From contig MIBE01000052.1 of assembly GCA_001829415.1 (NCBI GenBank), positions 1 through 33,145 on the forward strand: a stretch of 33,145 nt of DNA, read 5' to 3'. Below, in pieces: positions 15,846-23,569 of this stretch. This stretch comes from Spirochaetes bacterium GWF1_51_8 (GTDB lineage Bacteria; Spirochaetota; Brevinematia; Brevinematales; GWF1-51-8). Within the stretch, counting starts at the first letter, position 1. Each line of letters starts with the position of its first letter. The notes beneath the pieces were generated by a model. The model was not told where the DNA came from, made no database searches, and was given only the letters and a program-made list of their open reading frames with translations. The position numbers were made by a program, and so were the translations under genes.

Positions 15846-17534
15846 GTGAAGTATATTGCTTTGTCAATCACCCTTTTCCTGCTCGGATGCACCAACCTGA
15901 CCGACCTCAATACACCGACATCGGGCGGTACGAAAAATCTCGCGGTGGCGATCCTTTCGCCGTCGTTCGGGAGCACGAACGAACTGCCGTTCACTCTCGG
16001 GGGCATCAAGGGCTCGGACATCATGAGCCTGATCGTTTTCGGCGGTTCGACCCCGAAGATCGCGGCGCTCGACGGCAATAGCTGGAGTGTCGAGTTCATT
16101 GAAAGCGAAGTCGTCCCGGGGCAGAATGTTTTCAGTGTCTACGGCAAGGATATTACAGGGAAAACTGTCACCACGGTCTATGTCACGCTCACTATCGGCG
16201 ACTACGCCGACACCCTCGCGCCGATCGTGACTGTCACGTCGCCGTCGGAAGGGCAGACTATCTCCTCGTCGAATCTCACGATCACCGGCACGGCAAGCGA
16301 TCCTCAGCCGAACTCTACGGGCGTGCAGGCGGTCTACATCGCGCTGAACTGCCTCGCGTGCTTCAAGCAGGCTTCCGGCACGACCAACTGGTCGCTCGCG
16401 GTACGTCTGTCCAACGAAGGCTCGCCGCAGGGGCTGTACTATTACGCTGTCGACAATTACGGCAATGTCAGCCATACCAATAGCTATACGTTCCAGTTCG
16501 ATACCGGCGGGACATCGGACAATCCCCCGACTGTCAGCATCTCGGCTCCGTCGGGCGGCCAGTCGTTCACCGCTCTGCCGGTCGCGATGACAGGAACGGC
16601 GTCCGACGACAACTCGGTCGTGTCGGTTGAAGTGTCGATCAACGGCGGCGCGTACAAGAAGGTGTCCGGCACGTTGAGCTGGAGCACGAACCTTTATCTC
16701 GCGACCGGGAACTATACCGCGATAGTCCGCGCGAAGGACTCGATCGGCCAGTACAGCCCGCAGAAGTCGGTCACGTTCTCGGTCTATACCAATACAGGCA
16801 CGGGGCATCCTTATTACAACGGGATCAATCCCGGGTCGCCGACGCTCAAACAGGACTTGAACGACCTGATCGACGGGCACTCTTCTCAATCGTACGACAG
16901 CCTCTGGACTCATTTCCAGAGCACGGATAAAAAGGTTAACGGCAAGGTGTGGGATATGTATTCGGACATCCCCGGCGGTACCCCGCCCTATGAGTATACA
17001 TTTGTTAGCGGGCAGTGCGGTAGTTACAGCGGCGAAGGAAGCTGTTACAACAGGGAGCATTCCTGGCCAAAGAGCTGGTTTAACGATCTTACGCCGATGT
17101 ACAGCGACCTGTTCCACCTTTACCCGACCGACGGCTATGTCAACGGACAGCGGGGCAATTACGCGTTCGGCGAAGTAAACAGCGCGAGCTGGACGTCGCA
17201 GAACGGATCGAAAAAGGGTGTTTGCACATGGCCGGGGTATCCGGGTATCAATCCGGTGTTCGAGCCTATCGACGAGTATAAGGGCGATTTCGCCCGCACT
17301 TACTTCTATATGTGTATCCGTTACTACGGCGAGGATTCCGGGTGGAGCAGTTCCGACGGCACCTATCACGCGACATTGCTCTCATGGATGGAAGCGATGC
17401 TCCGCGCATGGCATACCCAGGACCCGGTCAGCCAGAAGGAGATCGACCGCAACGAGGCGGTATACCTGATACAGGGCAACCGCAACCCGTTTATCGACCA
17501 CCCGGAATGGGTGAACCTGATAGCGGACTTTTAG
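15846..17534 (+). CDS. Endonuclease I-family lipoprotein with Ig-like N-terminal domains
   Basis: This 562-residue lipoprotein starts at GTG 15846 directly after GGAGGAAA; an in-frame upstream codon at 15786 lies within the previous gene and would hide the signal peptide. Lipobox is LLGC (Cys15). Next come a beta domain with GIKGSDIMSLIVFGG, two Ig-like repeats (PxVTVTSPSEGQ and PTVSISAPSGGQ), and a C-terminal endonuclease I domain. That domain has the His-Me finger core NREHSWPKSWF (R403, E404, H405), DLFHLYPTDGYVN and QRGNYAFGE (N438), plus the family ending NRNPFIDHPEW. The catalytic His and metal-binding Asn are present, so it should cut DNA and/or RNA outside the cytoplasm. It is followed after 6 bp by a paralogue. 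Confidence 0.9.
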   Translation: MKYIALSITLFLLGCTNLTDLNTPTSGGTKNLAVAILSPSFGSTNELPFTLGGIKGSDIMSLIVFGGSTPKIAALDGNSWSVEFIESEVVPGQNVFSVYGKDITGKTVTTVYVTLTIGDYADTLAPIVTVTSPSEGQTISSSNLTITGTASDPQPNSTGVQAVYIALNCLACFKQASGTTNWSLAVRLSNEGSPQGLYYYAVDNYGNVSHTNSYTFQFDTGGTSDNPPTVSISAPSGGQSFTALPVAMTGTASDDNSVVSVEVSINGGAYKKVSGTLSWSTNLYLATGNYTAIVRAKDSIGQYSPQKSVTFSVYTNTGTGHPYYNGINPGSPTLKQDLNDLIDGHSSQSYDSLWTHFQSTDKKVNGKVWDMYSDIPGGTPPYEYTFVSGQCGSYSGEGSCYNREHSWPKSWFNDLTPMYSDLFHLYPTDGYVNGQRGNYAFGEVNSASWTSQNGSKKGVCTWPGYPGINPVFEPIDEYKGDFARTYFYMCIRYYGEDSGWSSSDGTYHATLLSWMEAMLRAWHTQDPVSQKEIDRNEAVYLIQGNRNPFIDHPEWVNLIADF

Positions 17535-17540
17535 CTGAAT

Positions 17541-19013
17541 ATGAAAAAGACATTTTATAAAATCGCGTTATTTGCTCTCGCCGTGTTTTTCGGTCTGCTG
17601 TCGTGCACCAACCTCAGCGACCTTTACGATACGGGCGGCGGTCCTAAGTATACCAATCTGATCGTCCTTACCCCGGCGAATGGCGCATACGTCGTGCGCC
17701 CGGTCGTGATCGAAGGCATCAAGGGAAGCGATATCTCTTCTATAGTAGTAATCGGCGGGTACAATCCAAAATACGCGGATGTCCTGCCCGACGGCTCGTG
17801 GTCGATCATGTTCGAGGTCTACGAGGTGGACAGCGGGATCAACGTCTTCAGGATTATCGGGAAGGGCGCGAACGGTGTCACCCTCAACGAGAAGAACCTG
17901 CTCCTCAATATCGAGGTGGGGACAAGCGGCACAAACCTGCCGTCGGTGACGATAGACGAACCCGCGGTCAGCGGGAAGATATACACCAACACACAGATCG
18001 CGGTATCCGGTACGGCCGGGGACGCGAACGGGCTCGAAGGGGTGTATGTGTCGCTTAACGGCGTCACGTTCCAGAAGGCTTACGGCGTACTCTCCGGCTC
18101 TTTGGCGTCGGGATGGCAGACGAACCTCTCGCTCTCCAACGGGAGCTACACGCTCTATGTCAAGGCGAAGAACCTGCTCGGTGTCGAAAGCGCCGTGACG
18201 CAGGTGTCGTTTATCATCAATACGTTCTATGTTTCGAGCGACCCGTGGTTTAACTACTACTCGTCGGCCTACGGGAAGACCGGCGCGCAGTTGAAGGCGG
18301 CATTGCACAGCATTATCGACGGGCACACGGTATTGCCATATACAAGTTCGAGTCTCGATGTCTGGGATGCGCTCAGGGCGATCGACCAAGACCCGTTAAA
18401 TGCGAACAATGTTCTCACTATCTACGCGAACCAATCCATCGCGAAGAACAAACAGAGCACCGGCACGGAAGACCGTTGGACAATCTGGGAACGCGAGCAC
18501 CTTTGGCCGAACAGTTACGGGTTTAACGATGAGACCGATTGGCCTCCCTACACAGACATCTTCGCCCTGCGCCCTGCAATCGGCGGTGTGAATCAGGATC
18601 GTTTGAATTATCCATTCGACATCGGCGGAACACCGCTCTGGAACACGGGTAATTACCTGTTATTGACGAACGGTGTTATTTCCCCCAGCCTGAAGAAGAA
18701 CGCCAGTATCTCATGGGAGCCGCCGGACAACATGAAGGGTGATATCGCGCGCGCGATGTTCTATATGGCGGTGCGCTACGAGGGCAATTTCACCTATGAG
18801 CCTAATCTGGAATTGGTGGATAACCTCGCCCTTCTGGGCAGCGATATCCCGTATATGGGCAAACTCTCCACGCTTATCCAATGGCATCTCGCCGATCCGA
18901 CCAATGCCGCGGAAATGCTCCGTAACAACCTGATCTACAGCAATTACCAGTTCAACCGCAACCCGTTCATCGACCATCCCGAGTGGGTGACGAATATCTG
19001 GACAAACTGGTAG
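17541..19013 (+). CDS. Endonuclease I-family lipoprotein, second paralogue
   Basis: This 490-residue lipoprotein has lipobox LLSC (Cys22). Its first 120 residues match the previous protein (CTNLSDL; GIKGSDISSIVVIGG; DGSWSIMF; INVFRIIGK), followed by one Ig-like repeat instead of two and an endonuclease I domain. The core is WEREHLWPNSYGF (R318, E319, H320), then DIFALRPAIGGVNQDRLNYPFD and the ending NRNPFIDHPEW. The catalytic His is intact, but the domain has diverged from its neighbour (ALRPA for HLYPT), so specificity may differ. The gene begins 6 bp after the first copy, a tandem duplication followed by divergence. The ribosome site is weak, so coupling to the upstream gene is likely. It is the last gene of the lipoprotein run. 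Confidence 0.85.
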   Translation: MKKTFYKIALFALAVFFGLLSCTNLSDLYDTGGGPKYTNLIVLTPANGAYVVRPVVIEGIKGSDISSIVVIGGYNPKYADVLPDGSWSIMFEVYEVDSGINVFRIIGKGANGVTLNEKNLLLNIEVGTSGTNLPSVTIDEPAVSGKIYTNTQIAVSGTAGDANGLEGVYVSLNGVTFQKAYGVLSGSLASGWQTNLSLSNGSYTLYVKAKNLLGVESAVTQVSFIINTFYVSSDPWFNYYSSAYGKTGAQLKAALHSIIDGHTVLPYTSSSLDVWDALRAIDQDPLNANNVLTIYANQSIAKNKQSTGTEDRWTIWEREHLWPNSYGFNDETDWPPYTDIFALRPAIGGVNQDRLNYPFDIGGTPLWNTGNYLLLTNGVISPSLKKNASISWEPPDNMKGDIARAMFYMAVRYEGNFTYEPNLELVDNLALLGSDIPYMGKLSTLIQWHLADPTNAAEMLRNNLIYSNYQFNRNPFIDHPEWVTNIWTNW

Positions 19014-19047
19014 AAACCGTTTTTCGGCGGGCGGAATACTTTTTCTG

Positions 19048-19075
19048 TTGATAAAATCCAATCCTGCATTATAAT
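19048..19075 (+). promoter_or_regulatory. Strong sigma-70-like promoter after the endonuclease genes
   Basis: TTGATA (5 of 6) is followed after 16 nt by a perfect TATAAT. If it drives the nucleoside transporter operon, the untranslated leader would be about 670 nt and would include the whole repeat element. It may also once have served a sequence displaced by the repeat. Confidence 0.5.
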
Positions 19076-19154
19076 AAGAGCGGTTCTAGAAACTGATACA
19101 TCTAGAATATCAATTATGATTTTTGGTCACGATTAGAAAACCTTTGAATACACT

Positions 19155-19190
19155 CTTACTTTCTTTCTGAGCGGGCAGAAAGAAAGTAAG
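19155..19190. repeat. Perfect 15-bp inverted repeat (repeat family copy 2)
   Basis: CTTACTTTCTTTCTG (19155-19169) pairs perfectly with CAGAAAGAAAGTAAG (19176-19190) around a 6-nt loop. Compared with copy 1 at 185-220 the arms differ by paired changes that keep the pairing. The motif is followed by CAAAGAAA and a GC-rich block with GATAAAGCTT, shared in inverted orientation with the left edge of the window. Confidence 0.85.
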
Positions 19191-19231
19191 CAAAGAAATA
19201 CCCGCCGCGCGGATAAAGCTTAGGGGAAGAG

Positions 19232-19303
19232 CCGGAAAATCCGGAAAAGGCATAACTCCTCCCTGCGGTCGTCGGACAAATGCCTTTTCTTCGGATTTTC
19301 CGG
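19232..19303. repeat. Long bulged hairpin within the repeat element
   Basis: The arm at 19232-19253 (CCGGAAAATCCGGAAAAGGC plus AT) is complementary to 19280-19303 apart from a 2-nt bulge, giving a 22-bp stem around a 26-nt loop. Transcribed from the promoter at 19048 it would form a very stable RNA structure. Confidence 0.8.
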
Positions 19304-19748
19304 GAGTTTTAAGCGCTTTAAAGTGCGCGGGTGAAACAGCCAACTTCAATCATGTATTTATGTCTTCGGCTGTTCGAACCCCGCCGCTGTGCCGTGATTT
19401 CTACTAAGCGGAACGGTGCTTCGACTTCCTGACTGCCTTCGGCAGAAAGCACGGCGCTCAGTATCCGGATGCCGAGTAGCGTAGCGTATCGAGGCGCCCG
19501 TTTCGCGCCCCTCTTCTCTGGAACAGCATCGGGCGGGGAACCTCTTTCTTTCTGGGTTTGCAGCCTGTCCCCGAAGGCATGCCATAGGGGGAAAAAAAGA
19601 ACAGAGGCTTTGCTTTTTTGGTGAGTCTTTTGAACTCCCAATGTTTTTAATATACGCCAAAGGGTCACTTTCTAGAATTAGTTTTATTAGTGACCATGAT
19701 TGAGTCATGGGGAACCGTCGAAATCACAACCTTCCGGAGGGTAACCGT

Positions 19749-22061
19749 ATGAAGAAGATGCTCGGTTTGGGATTCCTGGCTTTATTCATTGTATTCGGCG
19801 CGTTGTCCGCGCAGGAAAGCGTACCTACGGGTCTGCTGGAAAACTACGATATTGTCATCCTGACTCCCGCCGAGAACGGCGAATTGTCCGGTAAGGCGGT
19901 GACGATATCCGGCAGTATCAAGTCGGTAAAGGCCGATGTCGGCGCGATCAAGACGGTGTATGCCGCGGTCGACAAGCCGGGCGACCTCAAACCCGCCGAA
20001 GGCACCGCTCTCTGGAAGGTCACCCTCGACGGACTATCCGCCGGGAAGCATATCCTCTACGTGCACGCGGAATCCGCCGACGGCAAGAAGACCCTTCCGA
20101 TCACGATCCCGTTCTATGCCAATCCGTCGGCCACGGACACAACCGCGCCCGTGGTGAAGTTTACGCTCCAGGGCACGAACACCCGTATCCCGTTTGCGGC
20201 GTTTACCGTAGCAGGTACAGCGGACGAGGGGATCGGGACGCTTTCCGGGGTGAAGGAAGTGAAATATTCCATCGACGGCGGCGAATGGCTGACCGCGTCG
20301 GGTGTGGTTGAATGGAGCTTCCCGGTGAAGGACCTGCCCAACGGTACGCATAAGTTCGATGTCAAGGCTATCGACGCGGCGGGCAACGAAAGCGCCCCCG
20401 TGACGCTTACAGTGAACGTCGATGTCGCGCCCGAATGGTACCGTTTTATCAGCGTCGCCGGATTGTTCGTCATGCTCGGGATAGCGTTCCTGATGTCGAA
20501 CAACCGCAAGGCGATTAAGCTCCGTACGGTAATCTGGGGCGTGGTTCTCCAGTTCCTCTTCGCGACTATCGTGCTCGGAACGGGACTCCTGTCGTTCATC
20601 GGCATCTTCGTGTTCACATATATGGTTCTATTCTATATATTCGAGAAAGATATGCAGAATATCAAGATGAATAAGATCCTTTTCGCAGTGCTGATCCTAC
20701 TCGGAGCGGCGGCTATCATCGTCGGGTTCTATTTTGTCGAGAAGATCGGGAATCTGCATATCGCGAGCTATATCCTGATCGGGGTTCTCGTGTTTTATAT
20801 CGTTTCGCTGATCGCGAAAAAAGGCGTATGGGCGCGCAACGGTTTCGTGGCGCTCCTGCTGATCGGTGTGGCGGTACTCTGGGCGCGTGACATCTCCGGG
20901 CGGCAGATCATGGAAATAGCGTCCGATAAGATCACCGCGTTCCTGTCGCTGACATGGAAGGGCACGGAATTTCTGCTCGGGACTCAGGTGGTCGACCTGA
21001 TGCGGAAGAACAATATCTACGTGTTTCTTGTGAGCGTCATCCCGACTATCATCTTCTTCTCGGCGTTCATGTCGATGCTGTACTATCTCGGGATCATCCA
21101 GCTCGTGATCGCGTCGATGGGTAAATTTATGATGTGGAATATGGGGACGAGCGGTGCCGAAACCCTTTCCTGTTCCGCGAATATCTTTGTCGGGCAGACC
21201 GAATCCCCGTTTATGATAAAACCGTTCCTCGCGGATATGACAAAGTCCGAACTGAACGCCGTGATGATCGGCGGCTTCGCAACAATCGCGGGCGGCGTGC
21301 TCGCGGCATACATCGGGATGGGGGTTCCCGCGACGCATCTGATAGCGGCGAGCGTGATGTCCGCGCCGGCGGCGCTTGTGATCGCGAAAATCATCCGCCC
21401 CGAGACCGAGCATTCTGTCACCGCGGGCGACGCGGAGATGCCTGAGATCAAGGTCGGCGACAATATTATCGACGCCGTGGCGAACGGTACGACCGACGGC
21501 TTGAAGCTCGCCGTCAATGTCGCCGCGATGCTGTTGACGTTTATCGCGATCCTCGCGTTTGTCGACGTACTGATAGGATGGGGCGATAAGCTGATCGACG
21601 GGATGATCCTCGGCGGGGTTCTCGGCCCGGACGGCGGCCACGCGGGTATTTTCCCGATGAGCCTCAAGGAACTCTTCGGTTTCATCTTCCGGCCCCTCGC
21701 GTTCATCATGGGCGTACCGTGGGCGGACTCCGGTCATGTGGGCAATATGCTCGGGCTGAAGATTACCGTGAACGAGTTCATCGCATACCTGACATTGGGC
21801 GACCACATCAACGCGAATAAAGCGGTCATCGCGGGAACGTTGACCACCGGCGCGATGCTGATCTCGCAGAAGGCCGTGATCATCTCGACCTACGCGTTCT
21901 GCGGTTTCGCGAACTTCAGCTCTATCGGTATCCAGATCGGCGGAATCAGCGCGCTTGCGCCTCAGCGGCGCGGCGACCTGGCTTCGCTCGGGCTTAAGGC
22001 GATGTTCGGCGGCGCGCTGGCGTCATGGATGACCGCGGCTATCGCGGGAATCCTGCTCTAA
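19749..22061 (+). CDS. CNT-family nucleoside transporter with secreted Ig-like N-terminus
   Basis: This 770-residue protein starts at ATG 19749 (GGAGG 8 nt upstream). It begins with a cleavable-type signal (GALSAQ), then two Ig-like domains (about 30-125 and 133-227) that should face the periplasm, then the membrane part from about 232. The concentrative nucleoside transporter core is clear: LRTVIWGVVLQFLFA, PTIIFFSAFMSMLYYLG, ANIFVGQTESPFM (N478, Q483, T484, E485 for the base), NEFIAYL (E676) and CGFANFSSIGI (N722, S725 for the ribose). All ligand positions known from the Vibrio CNT structure are kept. Residues about 279-383 form an extra block with about four hydrophobic segments not expected in a CNT of about 400 aa. 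It is followed directly by uridine kinase. Confidence 0.9.
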   Translation: MKKMLGLGFLALFIVFGALSAQESVPTGLLENYDIVILTPAENGELSGKAVTISGSIKSVKADVGAIKTVYAAVDKPGDLKPAEGTALWKVTLDGLSAGKHILYVHAESADGKKTLPITIPFYANPSATDTTAPVVKFTLQGTNTRIPFAAFTVAGTADEGIGTLSGVKEVKYSIDGGEWLTASGVVEWSFPVKDLPNGTHKFDVKAIDAAGNESAPVTLTVNVDVAPEWYRFISVAGLFVMLGIAFLMSNNRKAIKLRTVIWGVVLQFLFATIVLGTGLLSFIGIFVFTYMVLFYIFEKDMQNIKMNKILFAVLILLGAAAIIVGFYFVEKIGNLHIASYILIGVLVFYIVSLIAKKGVWARNGFVALLLIGVAVLWARDISGRQIMEIASDKITAFLSLTWKGTEFLLGTQVVDLMRKNNIYVFLVSVIPTIIFFSAFMSMLYYLGIIQLVIASMGKFMMWNMGTSGAETLSCSANIFVGQTESPFMIKPFLADMTKSELNAVMIGGFATIAGGVLAAYIGMGVPATHLIAASVMSAPAALVIAKIIRPETEHSVTAGDAEMPEIKVGDNIIDAVANGTTDGLKLAVNVAAMLLTFIAILAFVDVLIGWGDKLIDGMILGGVLGPDGGHAGIFPMSLKELFGFIFRPLAFIMGVPWADSGHVGNMLGLKITVNEFIAYLTLGDHINANKAVIAGTLTTGAMLISQKAVIISTYAFCGFANFSSIGIQIGGISALAPQRRGDLASLGLKAMFGGALASWMTAAIAGILL

Positions 22062-22070
22062 GGAGCAATT

Positions 22071-22706
22071 TTGAAAGACCCGGTCATTATCGGGATCGCG
22101 GGCGGATCGGCCTCCGGGAAGACGACGCTCGCCGACAGGATTATCGGCGAGTTCACTACGGAAGTCGCGTTGATCCGTCACGACAACTACTATAAACGGC
22201 AGGACCATATCCCGCTGCCGGAACGCCCGAAGGTGAACTACGATCACCCCTCGGCGTTCGATACCGACCTGCTGATCGCCGACCTGAAACGTCTCGGCGA
22301 GGGGCGCACGGTCGAGATGCCGGTCTATTCCTATATCGAGCATAACAGGACGAACGAGGTCATACCGATAGCCCCGTCGCCGGTCGTGATAGTCGAGGGG
22401 ATTCTTATTTTCGAGAATGACGACCTCGTATCGCTCATGGATATCAAGGTGTTTGTGGACGCCGATTCCGACTTGCGGCTGATCCGCAAGATCAAGCGCG
22501 ATGTGGTGGAACGGAAACGCACCCTCGAATCGGTGATCGCGCAGTACGAGAATTTCACCAAGCCCATGCACGAACAGTTCATCGAACCGACCAAGAGGGT
22601 CGCGGATGTGATCATTCCCAACGGCGGCTACAACGAGGTCGGGTTCGGGATGCTGATCGACAAGATCAGGGCGATAATCAGCGAAAAACAGAGGGTATCG
22701 AAATGA
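22071..22706 (+). CDS. udk: Uridine kinase
   Basis: This 211-residue cytoplasmic kinase phosphorylates uridine and cytidine to UMP and CMP for pyrimidine salvage. The P-loop GGSASGKTT lies near the N-terminus, followed by the family elements HDNYYKRQ, YDHPSAFDTDLL, YSYIEHNR, VIVEGILIF and the lid region RLIRKIKRDVVERKR. Length matches the family. The start is TTG at 22071, five bases after AGGAG, which itself overlaps the transporter stop. Co-translation with a nucleoside transporter fits a trap that keeps imported nucleosides inside the cell. Confidence 0.93.
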   Translation: MKDPVIIGIAGGSASGKTTLADRIIGEFTTEVALIRHDNYYKRQDHIPLPERPKVNYDHPSAFDTDLLIADLKRLGEGRTVEMPVYSYIEHNRTNEVIPIAPSPVVIVEGILIFENDDLVSLMDIKVFVDADSDLRLIRKIKRDVVERKRTLESVIAQYENFTKPMHEQFIEPTKRVADVIIPNGGYNEVGFGMLIDKIRAIISEKQRVSK

Positions 22707-23569
22707 AAGCTGAATACAGGATTGTGGACGTCTTCGCGGAAGAAAGGGGCGGCGGGAATCAGCTTGCGGTAGTCTTCCCGGAAGAAACGCCGACCGACGA
22801 GGAGATGCTTCTCATCGCCAGGGAATTCCATTTTTCCGAGACGACGTTCGTGCTCGATAAAAAGAAGAACACGTTCACGGTGAGGATATTCACCCCCGGC
22901 CAGGAAGTACCGTTCGCGGGACATCCCACGCTCGGAACGGCGGCGGTGGTCGCGTCAAAGTATAAACTTTCCCTGTCGCAGGAGATCAAGCTCAATCTCC
23001 CGGTGGGCGAGATTCCTGTGAAGTACCAGACCGAAAACGGGGCTTTCTGGATGAAGCAGAACCCGCCCGCTTTCGAACAGGAGTTCGATGTCAAGACGAT
23101 CGCTGAGAAGTACGGGTTTTATATGAGCGACCTCTACCCCGGATACCCGCCCGCCATCGTTTCGACAGGGATCCCTTTCCTGATGCTTCCGCTCGCGAAT
23201 ACCGACGTCCTGAAACGTTCGGCTACGGTGTTTTCTTCCGGGAGCGGTAAGGTGGACGAGAAGGACGGGACGCCGTTCTATTGTTTTATTCCGCCGGAGA
23301 AGATGAACGGCGGACTGGTGCGGGCGAGAATGTTTGCCCCGCAGTTCGGGATAGCGGAAGACCCGGCGACCGGGAGCGCGGCGGGATGCCTCGGCGCATA
23401 CCTGGCGCGTTATACCCGCGATGTCGATATCGATGTCACGATCCTTCAGGGCGCGGAAGTCAATCGCCCGTCGGCGCTTTATGTCAGGACTATCCGGAAT
23501 GAGGATAATTACGATATCAGGGTCGGCGGTAAGGTAAGGACTTTTGCCGAAGGGGTGCTGGAGTTCTAA
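22703..23569 (+). CDS. PhzF-family isomerase/epimerase-like protein
   Basis: This 288-residue cytoplasmic protein of the PhzF family has a diaminopimelate-epimerase-like fold. It shows VDVFAEERGGGNQLAVV, the catalytic Glu in FHFSETTFV (E46), PFAGHPTLGTA and EDPATGSAAGCLGAYL. Most family members are of unknown substrate; the phenazine enzyme isomerises a dihydro-hydroxyanthranilate. It overlaps the udk stop by 4 nt (ATGA), so it belongs to the same transcript, but nothing in the family ties it to nucleosides. It meets the convergent GGDEF gene with a 4-nt overlap of stop regions. Confidence 0.88.
   Translation: MKAEYRIVDVFAEERGGGNQLAVVFPEETPTDEEMLLIAREFHFSETTFVLDKKKNTFTVRIFTPGQEVPFAGHPTLGTAAVVASKYKLSLSQEIKLNLPVGEIPVKYQTENGAFWMKQNPPAFEQEFDVKTIAEKYGFYMSDLYPGYPPAIVSTGIPFLMLPLANTDVLKRSATVFSSGSGKVDEKDGTPFYCFIPPEKMNGGLVRARMFAPQFGIAEDPATGSAAGCLGAYLARYTRDVDIDVTILQGAEVNRPSALYVRTIRNEDNYDIRVGGKVRTFAEGVLEF

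Larger units (their letters stand above)
19014..19748. other. Long repeat-rich leader before the nucleoside transporter gene
   Basis: About 735 bp without a convincing gene. It holds a strong promoter-like sequence (19048-19075), a perfect 15-bp hairpin (19155-19190), a long bulged hairpin (19232-19303) and GC-rich repeat sequence to about 19640. Short open frames on the minus strand are rich in Arg, Ser and Pro and look like repeat-encoded noise. The last 100 bp before the gene are AT-rich, then a CGGAGGG ribosome site. Confidence 0.6.

Noticed and set aside
14231-16099. Long open frame of 622 codons on the minus strand
   Set aside because: It lies antisense to the PLD-like lipoprotein gene and the start of the endonuclease gene, has Arg/Val/Asp-rich composition without a signal or domain, and arises from GC-rich third positions of the real genes.
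15864-17369. Open frame of 501 codons on the minus strand
   Set aside because: Antisense to the first endonuclease I gene, low-complexity Arg/Asp/Val content and no motif; the plus-strand protein is clearly the real one.
19318-19708. Overlapping minus-strand frames of about 116 codons
   Set aside because: They lie inside the repeat element, are rich in Arg, Ser and Pro and lack ribosome sites. They look like repeat-encoded noise.
19076-19748. Riboswitch ahead of the nucleoside transporter
   Set aside because: The hairpins belong to a repeat also found at the left edge of the window, and I could not recognise a purine or other known aptamer core.
20697-21806. Open frame of 369 codons on the minus strand
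   Set aside because: Antisense to the membrane part of the nucleoside transporter; His/Asp/Arg-rich shadow with no recognisable domain.
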